Program-made: the position numbers and the translations under genes | Notes under the pieces: generated by a model | What the model saw: only the letters and a program-made list of their open reading frames with translations | What the model was told of the DNA's origin: nothing | Database searches by the model: none | Shown: in pieces, positions 45,158 to 59,200 of the stretch | Numbering within the stretch: the first letter of the stretch is position 1 | Layout of the letters: each line of letters opens with the position of its first letter | From: Chamaelirium japonicum | Taxonomy: Eukaryota; Streptophyta; Magnoliopsida; Liliales; Melanthiaceae | Direction: 5' to 3' | Assembly: GCA_947650365.1 (NCBI GenBank) | Contig: OX393551.1 | Coordinates: forward strand, 95,144,697 to 95,208,696 | DNA length: 64,000 nt

Positions 45158-48100
45158 CTCCACTTCTCAATAATATAATTGTATCTTTAGTTCTCTTCTA
45201 TCTTCTCCCATGGATTAGGGTTTTTCATAGATTGCTTAGGTTCTAAGTAAGCTTACCCTATAAATAATATACGACCCCTTTAGGGTGAGGCACGTTTGAT
45301 AACTCTCTCTTTCTCCCATCTCACAACAAGTTATTAGCACGAATATATCGAGCCCAGCCGACCAGTCGCAAGAAAACAGAGAGAGAAACAAAGACAGAAG
45401 TGGAGCTTTAGAATTTAGATTATTTCTTAGTTCATACTTATACCCATGGTCAATGGACTAGAGCATGACTTCTTCTCTCTTATCTCTTTGTTTATCTCTC
45501 CGTTCTCTTCCCTCTGTCTTCGTTTCTCTCTTCATTTTCTTACGACTGGTCGGTTGGGCTTGACATGTTTATACTGATAACGTATTGTGAGATGGGAAAA
45601 AGAGAGAGTCGTAACTTATGCCCAACCCTAAAGGGGTCGTATAAATATTAAGAAGTTGAGTTTTGGAATTTAGATTCCTTCTTACTTCACACCTATACTC
45701 GTGGCTAATGGACTGGAGCAGGACTTCTTCTTCCTTCGTTTATTTCTTCATTCTCTTCTCTCTTCTTCTCTATTCTGTCTTTGTTTCTTTCTTCATTTTC
45801 TCTTCTCTCTTCTTCTCTTTCTTCTGTCTTTGTTTCTCTCTCCGTTTTCACTTGACTGGTAGGCTGGCTCAATATGTTCATTCTGATAACGTATTATGAG
45901 GTGGAAGAAAGAGAGAGCCGTCAAACGTGCCCTACCCTAATGGGGTCATATAAATATTAAGAAGTAGAGTTTTATAATTTAGATTCTTTCTTACGTCAAA
46001 CCTATACCCATGGCCAATGGACTGGATTAGGACTTCTTCTCTTTTCGTATTGATAATATTACTATAATTTTTTTAATTAAATTAATTATTTAATTAAAAC
46101 GAAGAGAGTTTTGGAATGTACTATGATAATTATAATAACTTTGAGATGATGCTATTGAGAAGTGGAGTTTTGGAATTTAGATTTATTCTTACTTCACACT
46201 TATACCAATGGCGAATGGACTGGAGCAGTATTTCTTTTCTCTTCTCTCTTTATTTATCTCTCCGTTCTCTTCTCTTTTCTATCTTTGTTTCACTTTTCCT
46301 TTTCTTGCGACTGGTCAGCTGGGCTTGACATGTTCATGCTGATAACGAATTGTGAGATAGGAGAAAGAGAGATCCATCAAACATGCCCTGCCCTAAAGGG
46401 GTCGTATTTATTTATAGGGTAAGCTTACTTAAGGCCTAAGCAATCTATGGGAAACCCTAATCTATGGGAGAATAGAGAAGAGAATGAAGATATTTAATTA
46501 TATTATTGAGAAGTAGAGTTTTGAAATTTAGATTCCTTCTTACTTCACTCCTATACCGGTGGAGAATAAACTAGAGTAAGACTTTTTTTCTTTTCTCTCT
46601 TTATTGTTCTCTCTATTCTCTTCTCTCTTCTTCTCTCTTCTCACAACACGTCCGCACGAACGTATCGAGCCCAACCGACCAGTCACAAGATAATGGTACA
46701 AGAAACGAAGACAGAAGAGAAAGAAGAAGAGAGAAGAGAATAGAGAGATAAATAAAGAGAGAAGAAGAGAAATAAAATATTTTTTATACACATGAATTTA
46801 TATAAATTATTTAATAAATATGAAATATTTTATAATTAAATATTTATATAATAATATTAAGATGGTACTATTTAAATAATTAAAGAAATAATATACTTTA
46901 TAATATTTAAAGAAATATTAATTAAAATAAATAAAATAAATAAGCAATCTCTCATCTCACAATACGTTATCAACATGAATATGTCGAGCCCAATGGACCA
47001 GTATAAAAAAACGGAGAGAGATAAAGACAGAAGAGAGAGATGGAGAGAGAAGAAGAGAAAAGAGAACGAAGAGTTAAAAAAAATGATAAGAGAGAAGTCT
47101 TGCTCCTGTCTATTGGCTACGGCTCATTGTTTCTCCCATTTTACAACACGTTATCTTCACGAATATGTCAAGCCCAGCCGATTAGTCACAAGAAAACGGA
47201 GAGAGAATCAAAGACAAAATAGAAAGAAGAAGAGAAAAGAAAACGGAGAGATAAATAAAGTGAGAAAAGAGAAAAAGTCATATTTCAGTCCATTGGCCAC
47301 GGGTATAGGTGTAAAGTAAGAAGGAATCTAAATTCCAAAACTCCACTGCTTAATATTTATACGACCCCTTTAAGGTGGGGCATGTTTGATGGCTCTTTCT
47401 TTCTCTCATGTTATAAAACGTTATCAGCATAAACATGTCAAGCCTAGCCGATCAGTCACAAGAAAATAGAAAGAGAAACAAAGATAGACGAGAGAGAAGA
47501 AGAGAGAAGAGAACGAAAAGATAAACAAAGAGAGAAGAGAGAAGAAGTCCTGCTCCAACCATTGGCCACGGGTATAGGTGTGAAGTAAGATAGAATCTAA
47601 ATGCAAAAACTCTACAGAAGAGAGAGAAGATAATGGAAAGTTAAATAAAGAGAGACGAAAGAAGAAGTAATAAGGAATCTAATTTCCAAAACTCCACTTT
47701 TGTCTTCGTTTCTCTCTCTATTTTCTTACGACTGGTCGACTGGGCTCGATATGTTCGTACTGATAACATGTTGTGAGATAGGAGAAAGAGAGAGCCGTCA
47801 AACGTACCCCACCCTAAAGGGGTCATATATTATTTATAGGGTAAGTATTGTGAGATGGAAGAAAGAGAGAGCTGTGAAACATGCCCCAATCTAAAGGGGT
47901 CATATATTATTTATAGGGTAAGCTTACTTAGAGCCTAAGCAATCTATAGGAAACCCTAATCTATAAGAGAAGAGGGAAGAGAATGGGGAGATTTAATTAT
48001 ATTATTGAGAAGTGGAGTTTAGGAATTTACATTCTTTCTTACTTCACACCTATACCCATGGCCAATGAACTGGAGCAGGACTTCTTCTCTCTTCTCTCTT

Positions 48101-48909
48101 CGTTTATCTCTCCGTTCTCTTCTCTCTCTTCTGTCTTCGTTTCTCTCTTTATTTTCTTATGACTGGTTGGCTGGGCTCAATATGTTCGTGCTGATAATTT
48201 GTTCTGAGATAGAAGAAAGAAAGAGTCATCAAACTTTTCCCACCCTAAAGGGGTCGTATATTATTTATAGGGTAAACTTACTTAGGGCCTAAGCAATCTA
48301 TGGGAAACCCTAATCCAAGAAAGAAGACAGAAGAGAACAGAGACAGAAGAGAACAAAGTGATTTAATTATATTATTAAGAAGTGGAGTTTTAGAATTTAG
48401 ATTCCTTCTTAATTTACACAAATACCCGTGGCCAATGGACTGGAGCTGGACTTCTTCTCTCTTTTCTCGTTATTTATCTTTCCGTTATCTTCTCTCTTCT
48501 TCTCTCTCTTCTGTGGAGTTTTGGAATTTAGATTCCTTCTTACTTCACACCTATACCCATGGCCAATGGATTGGGGGAGAACTTCTTCTCTCTTTGTTTA
48601 TCTCTTCATTCTCTTTGTTCTTCTTCTCTCTCTTCTGTTTTCATTTCTGTCTCTATTTTCTTGTGACTGGTCGACTGGGCTCGATATGTTCGTGCTGATA
48701 ATGTATTATGAGATAAGAGATTGCTTATTTATTTTATTTATTTCGATCAGATGGCTGTCCATCGTCGGATCTCTCTTATGGATTAGGGTTTCCCATAGAT
48801 TGCTTAGGCTCTAAGTAAACTTACCCTATAAATATTTAACTTATTTAATTAATTATCGCCACAGGTATAGGTATGAAGTAAGAAGGAATCTAAATTCCAA
48901 AACTCTACT
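45158..48909. repeat. Array block 6, including a distinct 0.2-kb AT module
   Basis: Primer-site words plus near 45340, 46650, 46970, 47150 and 47425; minus near 45580, 45885, 46340, 47760, 48195 and 48700. A distinct AT-rich module spans about 46762-46950 (ACATGAATTTATATAAATTA ... AATAAATAAGCAATCTC); relatives lie at 57000-57175 (inverted) and 61410-61600. Confidence 0.75.
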
Positions 48910-49050
48910 TCTTAACAGTATCATCTCAACGTTATTATGATTATCATAGTAATATTACTATAATTTTTTTAATTAAATTAATCATTTAAAATTAAGAGAG
49001 TTTTGGAATTAACTATGATAATCGTAATAATGTTAAGATAATACTATTCA
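48910..49050. repeat. Short fold-back element of about 141 bp
   Basis: It begins AGTATCATCTCAACGTTATT and ends with the diverged complement AATAATGTTAAGATAATACT. The middle contains TAATTTTTTTAATTAAATTA and GAGAGTTTTGGAATTAAC. It is flanked by inverted B-module ends (CTTCTTAAC / TTCAGAAG). Confidence 0.75.
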
Positions 49051-52000
49051 GAAGTGGAGGTTTGGAATGTAGATTCATTCTTACTTTATACCTATACCCA
49101 TGGCCAATGGACTGGAGTAGGATTTCTTCTTTTTTCTCTTTTCGTTTATCTCTCCATTCTCTTCTCTCTTTCTCTCTCTCTTTTGTCTTTGTTTCTCTCT
49201 CCGTTTTCTTGTGACTGGTCGGCTAGGATAGACATGTTCGTGTTGATAACGTATTGTGAGATGGAAGAAATAGAGAGATGTCAAATGTGCCCCATACTAA
49301 AGGGGTCATATAAATATTGAGAAGTAGAGTTTTGGAATTTAGATTCCTTCTTACTTCATGTCTATACCCGTGGCTAATGGACTGGAGCAGGACTTCTTTT
49401 CTCTTCTCTTATTATTTATTTCTCTGTTTTCTTCTCTCTTCTCCTCTTTCTTCTGTCTTCGTTTCTCTTTCTATTTTATTGTGACTGGTCGGCTGAGCTT
49501 GACATGTTCGTGCTGATAACGTGTTATGAGATGAGATAAAGAGAGAGTTATCACCGGTATAGGTGTGATGTAAGAAAAAATCTAAATTCCAAAACTCCAC
49601 TTCTCATTGATATAATTAAATCTCTCCGTTCTCTTCTATCTTCTTCCATAGATTAGGGTTTTTCATATATTGCTTAGGCCCTAAGTATGCTTATCCTATA
49701 AATAATATATGACCTCTTTAGGGTAGGATACATTTGACGGCTCTCTCTTTTTCCCATCTCAGAACACTTATCCTATAAAATAATATATGACCCATTTAGG
49801 GTGGGGCATGTTTGACGGCTTTCTCTTTCTCCCATCACACAATACGTTATAGCACGAACATGTTGTCCCCAGCCGACCAGTCGTAAGGAAACGGAGAGAG
49901 AAACGAAGACAGAATTGGAGTTTTGGAATTTAGCTTCCTTCTTACTTCACACCTATACCCGTGGCCAATGTACTGGAGCATGACTTCTTCTCTCTTCCCT
50001 CTTTATTTATCTCTTCATTCTCTTCTCTCTTCTTCTCTCTCTTCATTGGAGTTTTGTAATTTAGATTCCTTCTTACTTCACACCTATACTAGTAGCTAAT
50101 GGACTGGAGCAGGGCTTCTTCTCTGTTCTCTCTTCTCTCTTCGTTTATCTCTCCGTTCTCTTCTCTCTTTTCTGTCTTCGTTTCTCTCTCCGTTTTCTTA
50201 TTACAGAGAAGAGAGAAGTAGTCCTGCTCCAGTCCTTTTACCACGAGTATAAGTGTGAAGTAAGAAGGAATCTAAATTCTAAAACTCTACTTTTGTCTTC
50301 ATGTCTATCTCCGTTTTCTTATTACTGGTGGGCTAGGCTCAACATGGTCGTGCCGATAATGTGTTATATGATGGGAGAAAGAGATAGCTGTCAAACGTGC
50401 CCCACCCTAATGGGGTCGTAAAAATATTGAGAAGTGGAGTTTTGGAATTTAGATTCATTCTTACTTCACATCTATACCCGTGGCTAATGGACTGGAGTAG
50501 GACTTCTTATCTCTTCTCTCTTTGTTTATCTTTCCGTTCTCTTCTCTTTTCTTCTCTCTCTTCTATCTTCGTTTTTCTCTCTTTTTTCTTGTAACTGGTC
50601 GGTTGGGCTTGACATATTCATGCTGATAACGTATTGTGAGAAGAGAAAAGAAGAGATAAGAGAATGGAGAGATAAACAAAGAGAAAAGAGGGAAGAAGTC
50701 CTACTCCAACCATTCGCCACAGGTATTGGTGTAAAGTAAAAAGGAATCTAAATTCCAAAACTCCACTGCTTAATAATATAATTAAATCTCTCTGCTCTCT
50801 TCTCTCTTCTCCTATGGATTAGGGTTTCCCATAGATTGCTTAGGCCTTAAGTAAGCTTACCCTATAAATAATATATGACCCCTTTAGGGTGAGGTATGTT
50901 TGACGACTCTCTCTTTCTCCCATCTCACAACACATTATCAGCACGAACATGTCAAGCCCAGCCCACCAGTTGCAAGAAAATGTACAGAAAAACAAAAACA
51001 AAAGTTGAGTTTTGAAATTTAGATTCCTTCTTAATTCACACCTATACCCATAGCCAATAGACTGGAGTAGGATTTATTCTTACTTCTCTCTTTATTTATC
51101 TCTCTGTTCTCTTCTCTCTTATTCTTGCTTCTCTGTCTTCATTTCTCTCTCTGTTTTCTTGCGACTGGTCGGTTGGGCTCGATATGTTCGTGCTGATAAC
51201 GTGTTATAAGATGAGAGAAAGAGAGAGCCGTCAGACGTGCCCCACCCTAAAGGGGTCGTAAATTATTTATAGGGTAAGTTTACTTAGGGACTAAACAATT
51301 TATGTGAAACCTAAAATAATTTTAAAATAGTATCATCTCAACATCTAAATATATTAAATAGTTATTTAAATTAATAAAAATGGACAGGAGCAGGACTTTA
51401 ATAATTTAAAAACCAAATTGAATATCTCAATATATATTAAATAATTATTTATGATAATTAAATAATTAAATAGAATAGACTTATATTTTATATTATAAAT
51501 GAAGACAGAATTGAGAAGAGAATAGAGAGATAAACAAAGATAAAAGAGAAAAGAAGTCTTGCTACAGTCCATTAGCCATGAATATAGGTGTGAAGTAAGA
51601 AGAAATCTAAATTCCAAAACTCTATAGAAAAGGGAAAAGAAGAAAGAAGAGAATGGAAAGATAAATGAAGACAGAAGATAGAAGAACTCCTGCTCCAGTC
51701 CATTGGCCACGGGTATAGGAGTAAAGTAAGAAGGAATCTAAATTCCAAAAATCAACTTTTGTTTTCATTTCTCTCTCCGTTTTCTTGCAACTGGTCGGTT
51801 GGGTTCGACATGTTTGTACTGATAACGTGTTGTGAGATGGGAGAAAGAGAGAGGCGTCAAATGTGCCCCACCCTGACGAGGTCATATAAATATTGAGAAG
51901 TTGAGTTTTGGAATTTAGATTCCTTCTTACTTCATATCTATACCCGTGGCCAATGAACTGGAGTAGGTCTTCTTTTATCTCTTCTCTCTCCATTCTCTTT

Positions 52001-55000
52001 CCCCTTCTCCTATGGATTTGGGTTTCCCATAGATTACTTAGGCCCTAAGTAAGCTTACCTTATAAATAATATATGACCCTTTAGGGCGGGGCACGTTTGA
52101 CGGCTCTCTCTTTCTCCCATCTTATAATACATTATCAGTACGAACATATCGAGCCCAGTCAACCAGTCACAAAAAATGGATAGAGAAATGAAGACAGAAG
52201 AGAGAGAATAAAAGAGAAGAGAACGGAGAGATAAACGAAAAGAGAAGAGAGAAGAAGTCCTGCTCCGGTCCATTCGTTATGGGTATAGGTTTGAAGTAAG
52301 AAGGAATCTAAATTCTAAAACTCTACTTCTCAATAATATTATCTCAATGTTATTATGATTATCAAAGTAAATTCCAAAACTCTCTTTGTTTTAATTAAAT
52401 AATTAATTTAATTAAAAAAATTATGGTAACATTATCAGCCTGAAAAGAGAAGAAGACTTCCTCAAATCCATTAGCCACGGGTATAGGTGTAAAGTAAGAA
52501 GGAATCTTAATTTCAAAACTTCACTTCTCAATATTTATACGACCCCTTTAGGGTAGAGCACGTTTGACGGCTCTCTCTTTCTTCTATATCACAACACATT
52601 ATTAGTGCAAACATGTCGAGCCCAACCTACCAGTCCCAAGAAAATAGTAAGAGAAACGAAGACAAAAAAAAAGGAGAGAGAAAATAAAAGGGAAAGAGAA
52701 ACAAAGACAAAAAAGAGAGAAGAGAATGAAGAGATAAACGAAAAGAGAAGAGAGAAGAAGTCATGTTCCAGTCCATTGGCTATGGGTATAGGTGTAAAGT
52801 AAGAAGGAATCAAATTCTAAAACTCAACTTCTTAATATTTATATAACCCCTTCAGGGTGGGGCATATTTGATGGCTCTCTCTTTCTCCTATCTCACAACA
52901 CGTTATCAGCACGAACATGTCAAGCCCAGCTGACCAATCACAAGAAAACGAAGAGATAAATAAAGACAAAAGAGAGAGAAGAAGAGAGAAGAGAATAGAG
53001 AGATAAATGAAAGGAGAAGAGAGAAGAATTCTTGCTCTAGTCTATTGGCCACGGGTATAGGTGTGAAGTATGAAGGAATCTAAATTCCAAAACTCCACTT
53101 CTAAATAATATAATTAATTCTCTCCATTCTCTTATCTCTTCTCCCATGGATTAGGGTTTCCCATAGATTGCTTAGGCCCTAAGTAAGCTTACCCTATAAA
53201 TAATAAATAATATACGATCTCTTTAGGATGGGGCATGTTTGACGGCTCTCCCTTTCTCCCATCTCACAATTTGTTATCAGCATGAACATATCGAGCACAG
53301 CCGACCAGTCATAAGAAAATAGAAAGAGAAACAAAGACAGAAGTAGAGTTTTGGAATTTAGATTCCTTCTTACTTCACACCTATACCCGTGGCCAAAGGA
53401 CTGGAGCAGGACTACTTCTCTCTTCATTTATCTCTCCATTCTCTTCTCTCTTCTTCTCTTTCTTCTGTCTTTTTTTATCTATCAATTTTCTTTTGACTGG
53501 TCGGCTGGACTTGACATGTTCATGCTGATAACGTGTTGTGAGATGGGAGAAAGAAAGAGCCGTTATATGTGCCCCACCTTAAAGGGCTCGTATAAATATT
53601 AAGAAGTAAAGTTTTGGAATTTAGATTCCTTCTAACTTCACACCTATACCCGTGGCCAATGAACTAGAGCTAGACTTATTCTCTCTTTGTTTATCTCTCC
53701 GTTCTCTTCTCTTTTTTTCTTTCTTTTCTGTCTTCGTTTCTTTCTCCATTTTCCAGTGACTGGTCGGTTGGGCTCGATATGTTCGTGCTGATAACGTGTT
53801 GTGAGGAGAGAGAAGAGAACCAAATTAAAATAATTTAAATATCTTTAATTTTAATAATTAAATAGAAGTTTGTCCTTATCTTCTCTCTCTTCTGTGGAGT
53901 TTTGGAATTTAGATTCCTTATTACATCACACCTATACCCGTGGCCAATGGACTGAAGCAGGACTTCTTCTCTCTTCATTTATCTTTCTGTTCCCTTCTCT
54001 TTTCTTCTCTCTCTTCTTCTTTCTCTTCTTTCTTCTTCTCTCTCTTTTTTGGAGTTTTGGGATTTAGATTCCTTTTTACTTCATACCTATACCCGTGGCC
54101 AATGGACTAGAGCAGGACTTCTAATCCCCTTCTTTTTTCATTTATCTCTCCGTTCTTTTTTCTCTTCTATATAAATAATTTATTGAAATAATATAATTAT
54201 TTAATTGAGAGAGAAACAAAGACAGAAGAGAGAAAAGAAAAGAGAAGAGAAAGGAAAGATAAATAAAGAGAGAAGACAGAAGAAGTCCTGCTCTAGTCTA
54301 TTTGCAATGGGTAAAGGTGTGAAGTAAGAAAGATTCTAAATTTCAATACTACACAGAAGAGAGAGAAGAAGAGAGAAGAGAACGGAGAAATAAACGAAGA
54401 CAGAGGTAAGTTTTGGAATTTAGATTCCTTGTTACTTTAGACCTATACCCATGGCCAAAGGACTGGAGCAGGACTTCTTCTCTCTTCTATCTTCATTTAT
54501 CTCTCCTCTTATCTCTTCTTCTTATTTCTGTGGAGTTTTAGAATTTAGATTCCTTCTTACTTCACACCTATACCTGTGGCCATTGAATTAGAGTAGGACT
54601 TCTTCTTTCTTCTATCTTCATTTATCTCTCTGTTCTTTTCTCTCTTCTTCTCTCTTTTCTATCTTCGTTTCTCTCTTTATTTTCTTTCGACTAGTCGGTT
54701 GGGCTCGACATATTCTTACTGATAACGTGTTCTGAGATGGGAGAAAGACAGAGCCGTCAAACATGTCCCACCCTAAATGGGGTCGTATAAATATTAAAAA
54801 GTAAAGGTTTGGAATTTAGATTCCTTCTTACTTCACACTTTTTAAATAATTAATTTAATTAAAAAAATTATAGTAATATTACTATGATAATCATAATAAC
54901 GTTGAGATGATACTATTGAGAAATGGAGTTTTGGAATTTAGATTCCATTTTACTTTACACTTATACCCGTGGCCAATGGACTGGAGTAGGACTTCTTCTC

Positions 55001-55364
55001 TATTCTCTCTTTGTTTATCTCTTTGTTCTCTTCTTTCTTTTTCTCTCTCTTCTGTCTTTGTTTTTCTCTTAATTTTTTTGTGACTGGTCGGCTAGGATCG
55101 ACATGTTCATGCTGATAACGTGTTATGAGATGGGCAAAAAAAAGAGAATGGAGAGATTTAATAATATTATTGAGAAGTGGAGTTTTGGAATTTAGATTCC
55201 TTCTTACTTAACACTTATACACATGGCCAATGGACTAGAGCATGACTTCTTCTCTCTTTTTTCTTCGTTTATCTCTCAATTCTCTTCTCTCTCTTCTGTC
55301 TTCATTTCTCTCTCCGTTTTCTTGTAACTGATCGGTTGGGCTCGACATGTTTATGCTGGTAATA
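49051..55364. repeat. Array block 7, mixed orientation
   Basis: Primer-site words plus near 49855, 50940, 52140, 52600, 52901 and 53275; minus near 49235, 49510, 50350, 50630, 51195, 51815, 53525, 53790, 54720 and 55110. An AT-rich patch spans about 51290-51500. Tandem minus B modules lie near 53890-54070. No protein domain was seen. Confidence 0.75.
52901..52914 (+). other. Exemplar primer binding site of the mini-LTR element
   Basis: CGTTATCAGCACGA follows immediately after the LTR end TCTCACAACA. It is complementary over all 14 positions to the recalled tRNA-Ile(AAU) anticodon-arm sequence if the base at position 34 is inosine, which pairs with C. Confidence 0.5.
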
Positions 55365-55505
55365 TATTATGAGAAGGGGGAAAGAGAGAGCCATCAAACA
55401 TGCCCCACCCTAAAGGGGTTGTATATTATTTATAAGGCAAGCTTATTTAGGGCCTAAGCAATCTTTAGGAAACCCTTATCCATCCGATCGAACGATCACA
55501 TAACA
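55365..55505 (-). mobile_element. LTR with an internal deletion of about 27 bp
   Basis: The inner end (TATTATGAGAAGGGG in plus reading) and the outer end (CGATCGAACGATCACATAACA) are both present. The segment around GGGAGAGATCCGACGGTGG is missing (CCTTATCCAT|CCGATCG). Confidence 0.75.
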
Positions 55506-56290
55506 GTTGTAATATTTTAAATTTTTATAAAGAAAAATATAAATTATTTTTAAAGCAAAAAAATTCAGGTATACCTCATCTTGCTTCTTTAGTTACTATT
55601 ATTTAATTAATTTAATTAGTTTAATAAATTAAATTTTTAAATATTTAAAAAAAAATTTAATTATCTATATAATTAAATAACTAAATTATTTTAGTAATTT
55701 ATTTATTATTTCAATATTAAAATAAATAATATTTAATTAATTATTTAAAATAATATTAAATTATTTAAAAAATAATTTTATTATCTATATATTCAAATAA
55801 TTATATAATAATTTATTTTAAATATTATTTAGTTAATTATAAAATTATTTAATAATTAATTATTTATTTAATTAATTAAATAATCTATTTAATATATTTC
55901 TATGCTAAATAAGTTTTTAAATATTTAAATAATTAACTAATTATTTAATTATTTTATAATAAAATAATATTTTACTAATTTCTAATAAAATAAATTAATA
56001 AACTAATTATATAATTAAATAATTATTTTTTTATTTAATAATTTAAATAATTTAATAATTTTTTTAATTTAATTATTTTATAATATAATATTAATAAATA
56101 AATAAAATAATAAATTTATTTAAATAAATAGATAATTAAATAATTAAATAAATAAAATATTTTACTAAAATCTTAATTATTATATTATTTAAATTATTAA
56201 ATTATTTAATAATTTAATAAATAATTAATTTAAATTAAAAAAATTATAGTAACATTACTATGATAATTATAATAACGTTGAGATGATACT
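55506..56290 (-). repeat. AT-rich module, minus orientation
   Basis: It is the inverted counterpart of 44154-45010: it starts GTTGTAATATTTTAAA beside the LTR, passes TCAGGTATACCTCATCTTGC and ends ATAATAACGTTGAGATGATAC near 56288. Confidence 0.8.
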
Positions 56291-59200
56291 ATTGAGAAGT
56301 GGAGTTTTGAAATTTAAATTCCTTTTTACTTCACACCTATACCCGTGGCCAATGGACTAGAGCATGAGTTCTTCTCTCTTCATTTATCTCTCCGTTCTCT
56401 TCTCTCTTCTTTTTTTTCTTCTGTAGAGTTTTAGAATTTAGATTCTTTCTTACTTTACCCTTATACCTGTGGCCAATGGATTGGAGTAGGATTTCTTCTC
56501 TTCTCTCTTTGTTTATCTCTTCATTCTTTTCTCTCTTCTTCTCTGTTCTGTCTTCGTTTTTCTCTCTATTTTCTTATGACTGGTCGACTGGGCTTGACAT
56601 ATTCATACTGATAATATATTGTAAGATGGGAGAATAAGAGAGCAGTCAAACATGCCCCACCCTAAAGGGGTCATAAATTATTTATAGGGTAAGCTTACTT
56701 AGGACCTAACCAATCTATAGGAAACCCTATTCTATGGGAGAAGAGATAAAAGAACGGAGAGATTTAATTATATTTTTAAGAAGTAGAGTTTTGGAATTTA
56801 AATTCCTTCTTACTTCACTCCTAAACCCCTGGCAAATGGACTAGAACAGGACTTCTTCTCTCTTCTCTCTTTGTTTATCTCTCCATTCTCTTCTCTCTTT
56901 TACTCTCTCTTCTGTCTTTGTTTCTCTCTCCGTTTTCTTATGACTGGTCGGCTGGGCTCGATATATTCGTGCTGATAATGTGTTATGAGATAGGAGACTG
57001 CTTATTAATTTCATTTATTTCAATTAATATTTTTTAAATATTATAAAGTATATTATTTCTTTAAATATTTAAATAGTATCATTTCAACGTTATTATTTAA
57101 ATATTTAATTATAAAATATTGCAAAATTATTAAATAATTTATATAAATTTATGAGCATGAAAAATATTTTATTTCCCTTCTTCTCTCTTTATTTATTTCT
57201 TCTTTCTTTTCTCTCTTCTTCTCTCTCTTCTGTGTTTGTTTCTCGCTCTATTTTCTTTTGACTGGTCGGTCGGCCTCGACATGTTCGTGCTATAACGTGT
57301 TGAGAGAAGAGAGAAGAAGAGAGAAAAGAAATGAGAGATAAACGAAGAGATAAGAAGTCCTGCTCCAGTCCATTAACCACGGGTATAGGTATAAAATAAA
57401 AAGGAATCTAAATTTCAAAACTCCACTTCTCAATAATATAATTAAATCTCTCCGTTCTCTTCTCTCTTCTACTATGGATTAGGGTTTCCCATAGATTGCT
57501 TAGGCCCTAAATAAGCTTACCCTTTAAATAATATACGACCCTTTTAGGGTGGGGAATATTTGACGGCTCTCTATTTCTCCCATTTCATAATACGTTATCT
57601 GCATGAACATATCGAGCTCAACCGACAAGTCACAAGAAAATGGAGAGAGAAACGAAGACATAATAGAGAGAAGAAGAGAGAAGAGAATAAAGAGATAAAT
57701 GAAGAAAGAAAAAAGAAGAAGCCCTGCTCCAGTCCATTGGCCATGGGTATAGGTGTGATGTAAGAAGGAATCTAAATTCATAAACTTCACTTCTCAATAA
57801 TATAATTAAATTTCTCCGTTTTCTTCTCTCTTCTCCCATAGATTAGGGTTTGACATGGATCGATTAGGCACAAACTAAGCTACCCTATAAATAATATATG
57901 ACCCCTTTAGGGTGGGGCACGTTTGACGGTTTTCTCTTTCTCCCATCTCACAATACGTTATCAGCACGAATATATTGAGCCCAGCCAACTAGTCGCAAGA
58001 AAACAAAGAAAGAAACAAAGACAGAAGAGACAAAAGAAGAGAGAAGAGAACAGAGAGATAAATGAAGAGAGAAGCGATAAGATGTCATGCTCTATTCCAT
58101 TGATCATGGGTATAGGTGTGAAGTAAGAAGGAATCTACATTTCAAAACTCCACTTCTGTCTTCGTTTTTCTCTCCATTTTTTTACGACTGGTCAGCTGGG
58201 CTTGATATATTCATGCAGATAACGTGTTATGAAATGGGACAAAGAAAGAGTCGTCAAACATACCCCACCCTAAAGAGGTCGTATATTATTTATAGGGTAA
58301 GCTGACTTAGGGCCTAAGCAATCTATAGGAAACTATAATCTATGCGAGAAGAGAGAAGAGAATAGAGAGATTAATTATATTATTGAGAAGTGGAGTTTTA
58401 GAATTTAGATTCCTTCTTACTTCACATCTATACCCGTGGCCAATGGACTGTATCAGGACTTCTTCTCTCTTTTTTCTTCGTTTAGCTCTCTGTCCTCTTC
58501 TCTCTTCTTCTCTCTCTTCTGTCATCGTTTCTATCTCCATTTTCTTGTCTCGCTTGGGCACGACATGTTCGTGTTGATAACGTGTTATGAGATGGGAGAA
58601 AGAGAGGGCCATCACATATGCCGCATCCTAAAGAGGTCATATAAATATTAAGAAGTAGAGTTTTTGAATTTAGATTCCTTCTTACTTTACACCTATACCA
58701 GTGGTGAATAGACTGGAGTAAGACTTTTACTATCTTCTCTCTTCGTTTATCTCTTTATTCTCTTCTCTCTTTTATTTTCGTTTCTCTCTTAATTAAATAA
58801 TTATATTATTTAATTAAATTATTTAGGTAGAAGAGAGAACAGAACGGAGAGATAAACAAAGAGAGAAGGGGAGAAGAAGTCCTGCTCCAGTCCATTGGCC
58901 ATGGGTATAGGTGTGGAGTAAGAAGGAATTTAAATTCCAAAACTCTACATATGAGAGAGAAGAAAAGAGAAGAGAAGAAAGAAGAGAGACAAGAATAGAG
59001 AAGAGAACATGACGATAAACAAAAAGAGAAGATCGAAGAAGTCCTGCTCCAATCCATTGGCCATGGATATAAGTGTAAAGTAATAAGGAATCTAAATTCC
59101 AAAACTCCTCAAAAGAGAAAGAAGATAAGAACAGACTTCTATTTAATTATTATAACTAGAGATAATTATATTATTTTATTTAGGTTCTCTTCTCTCTTCT

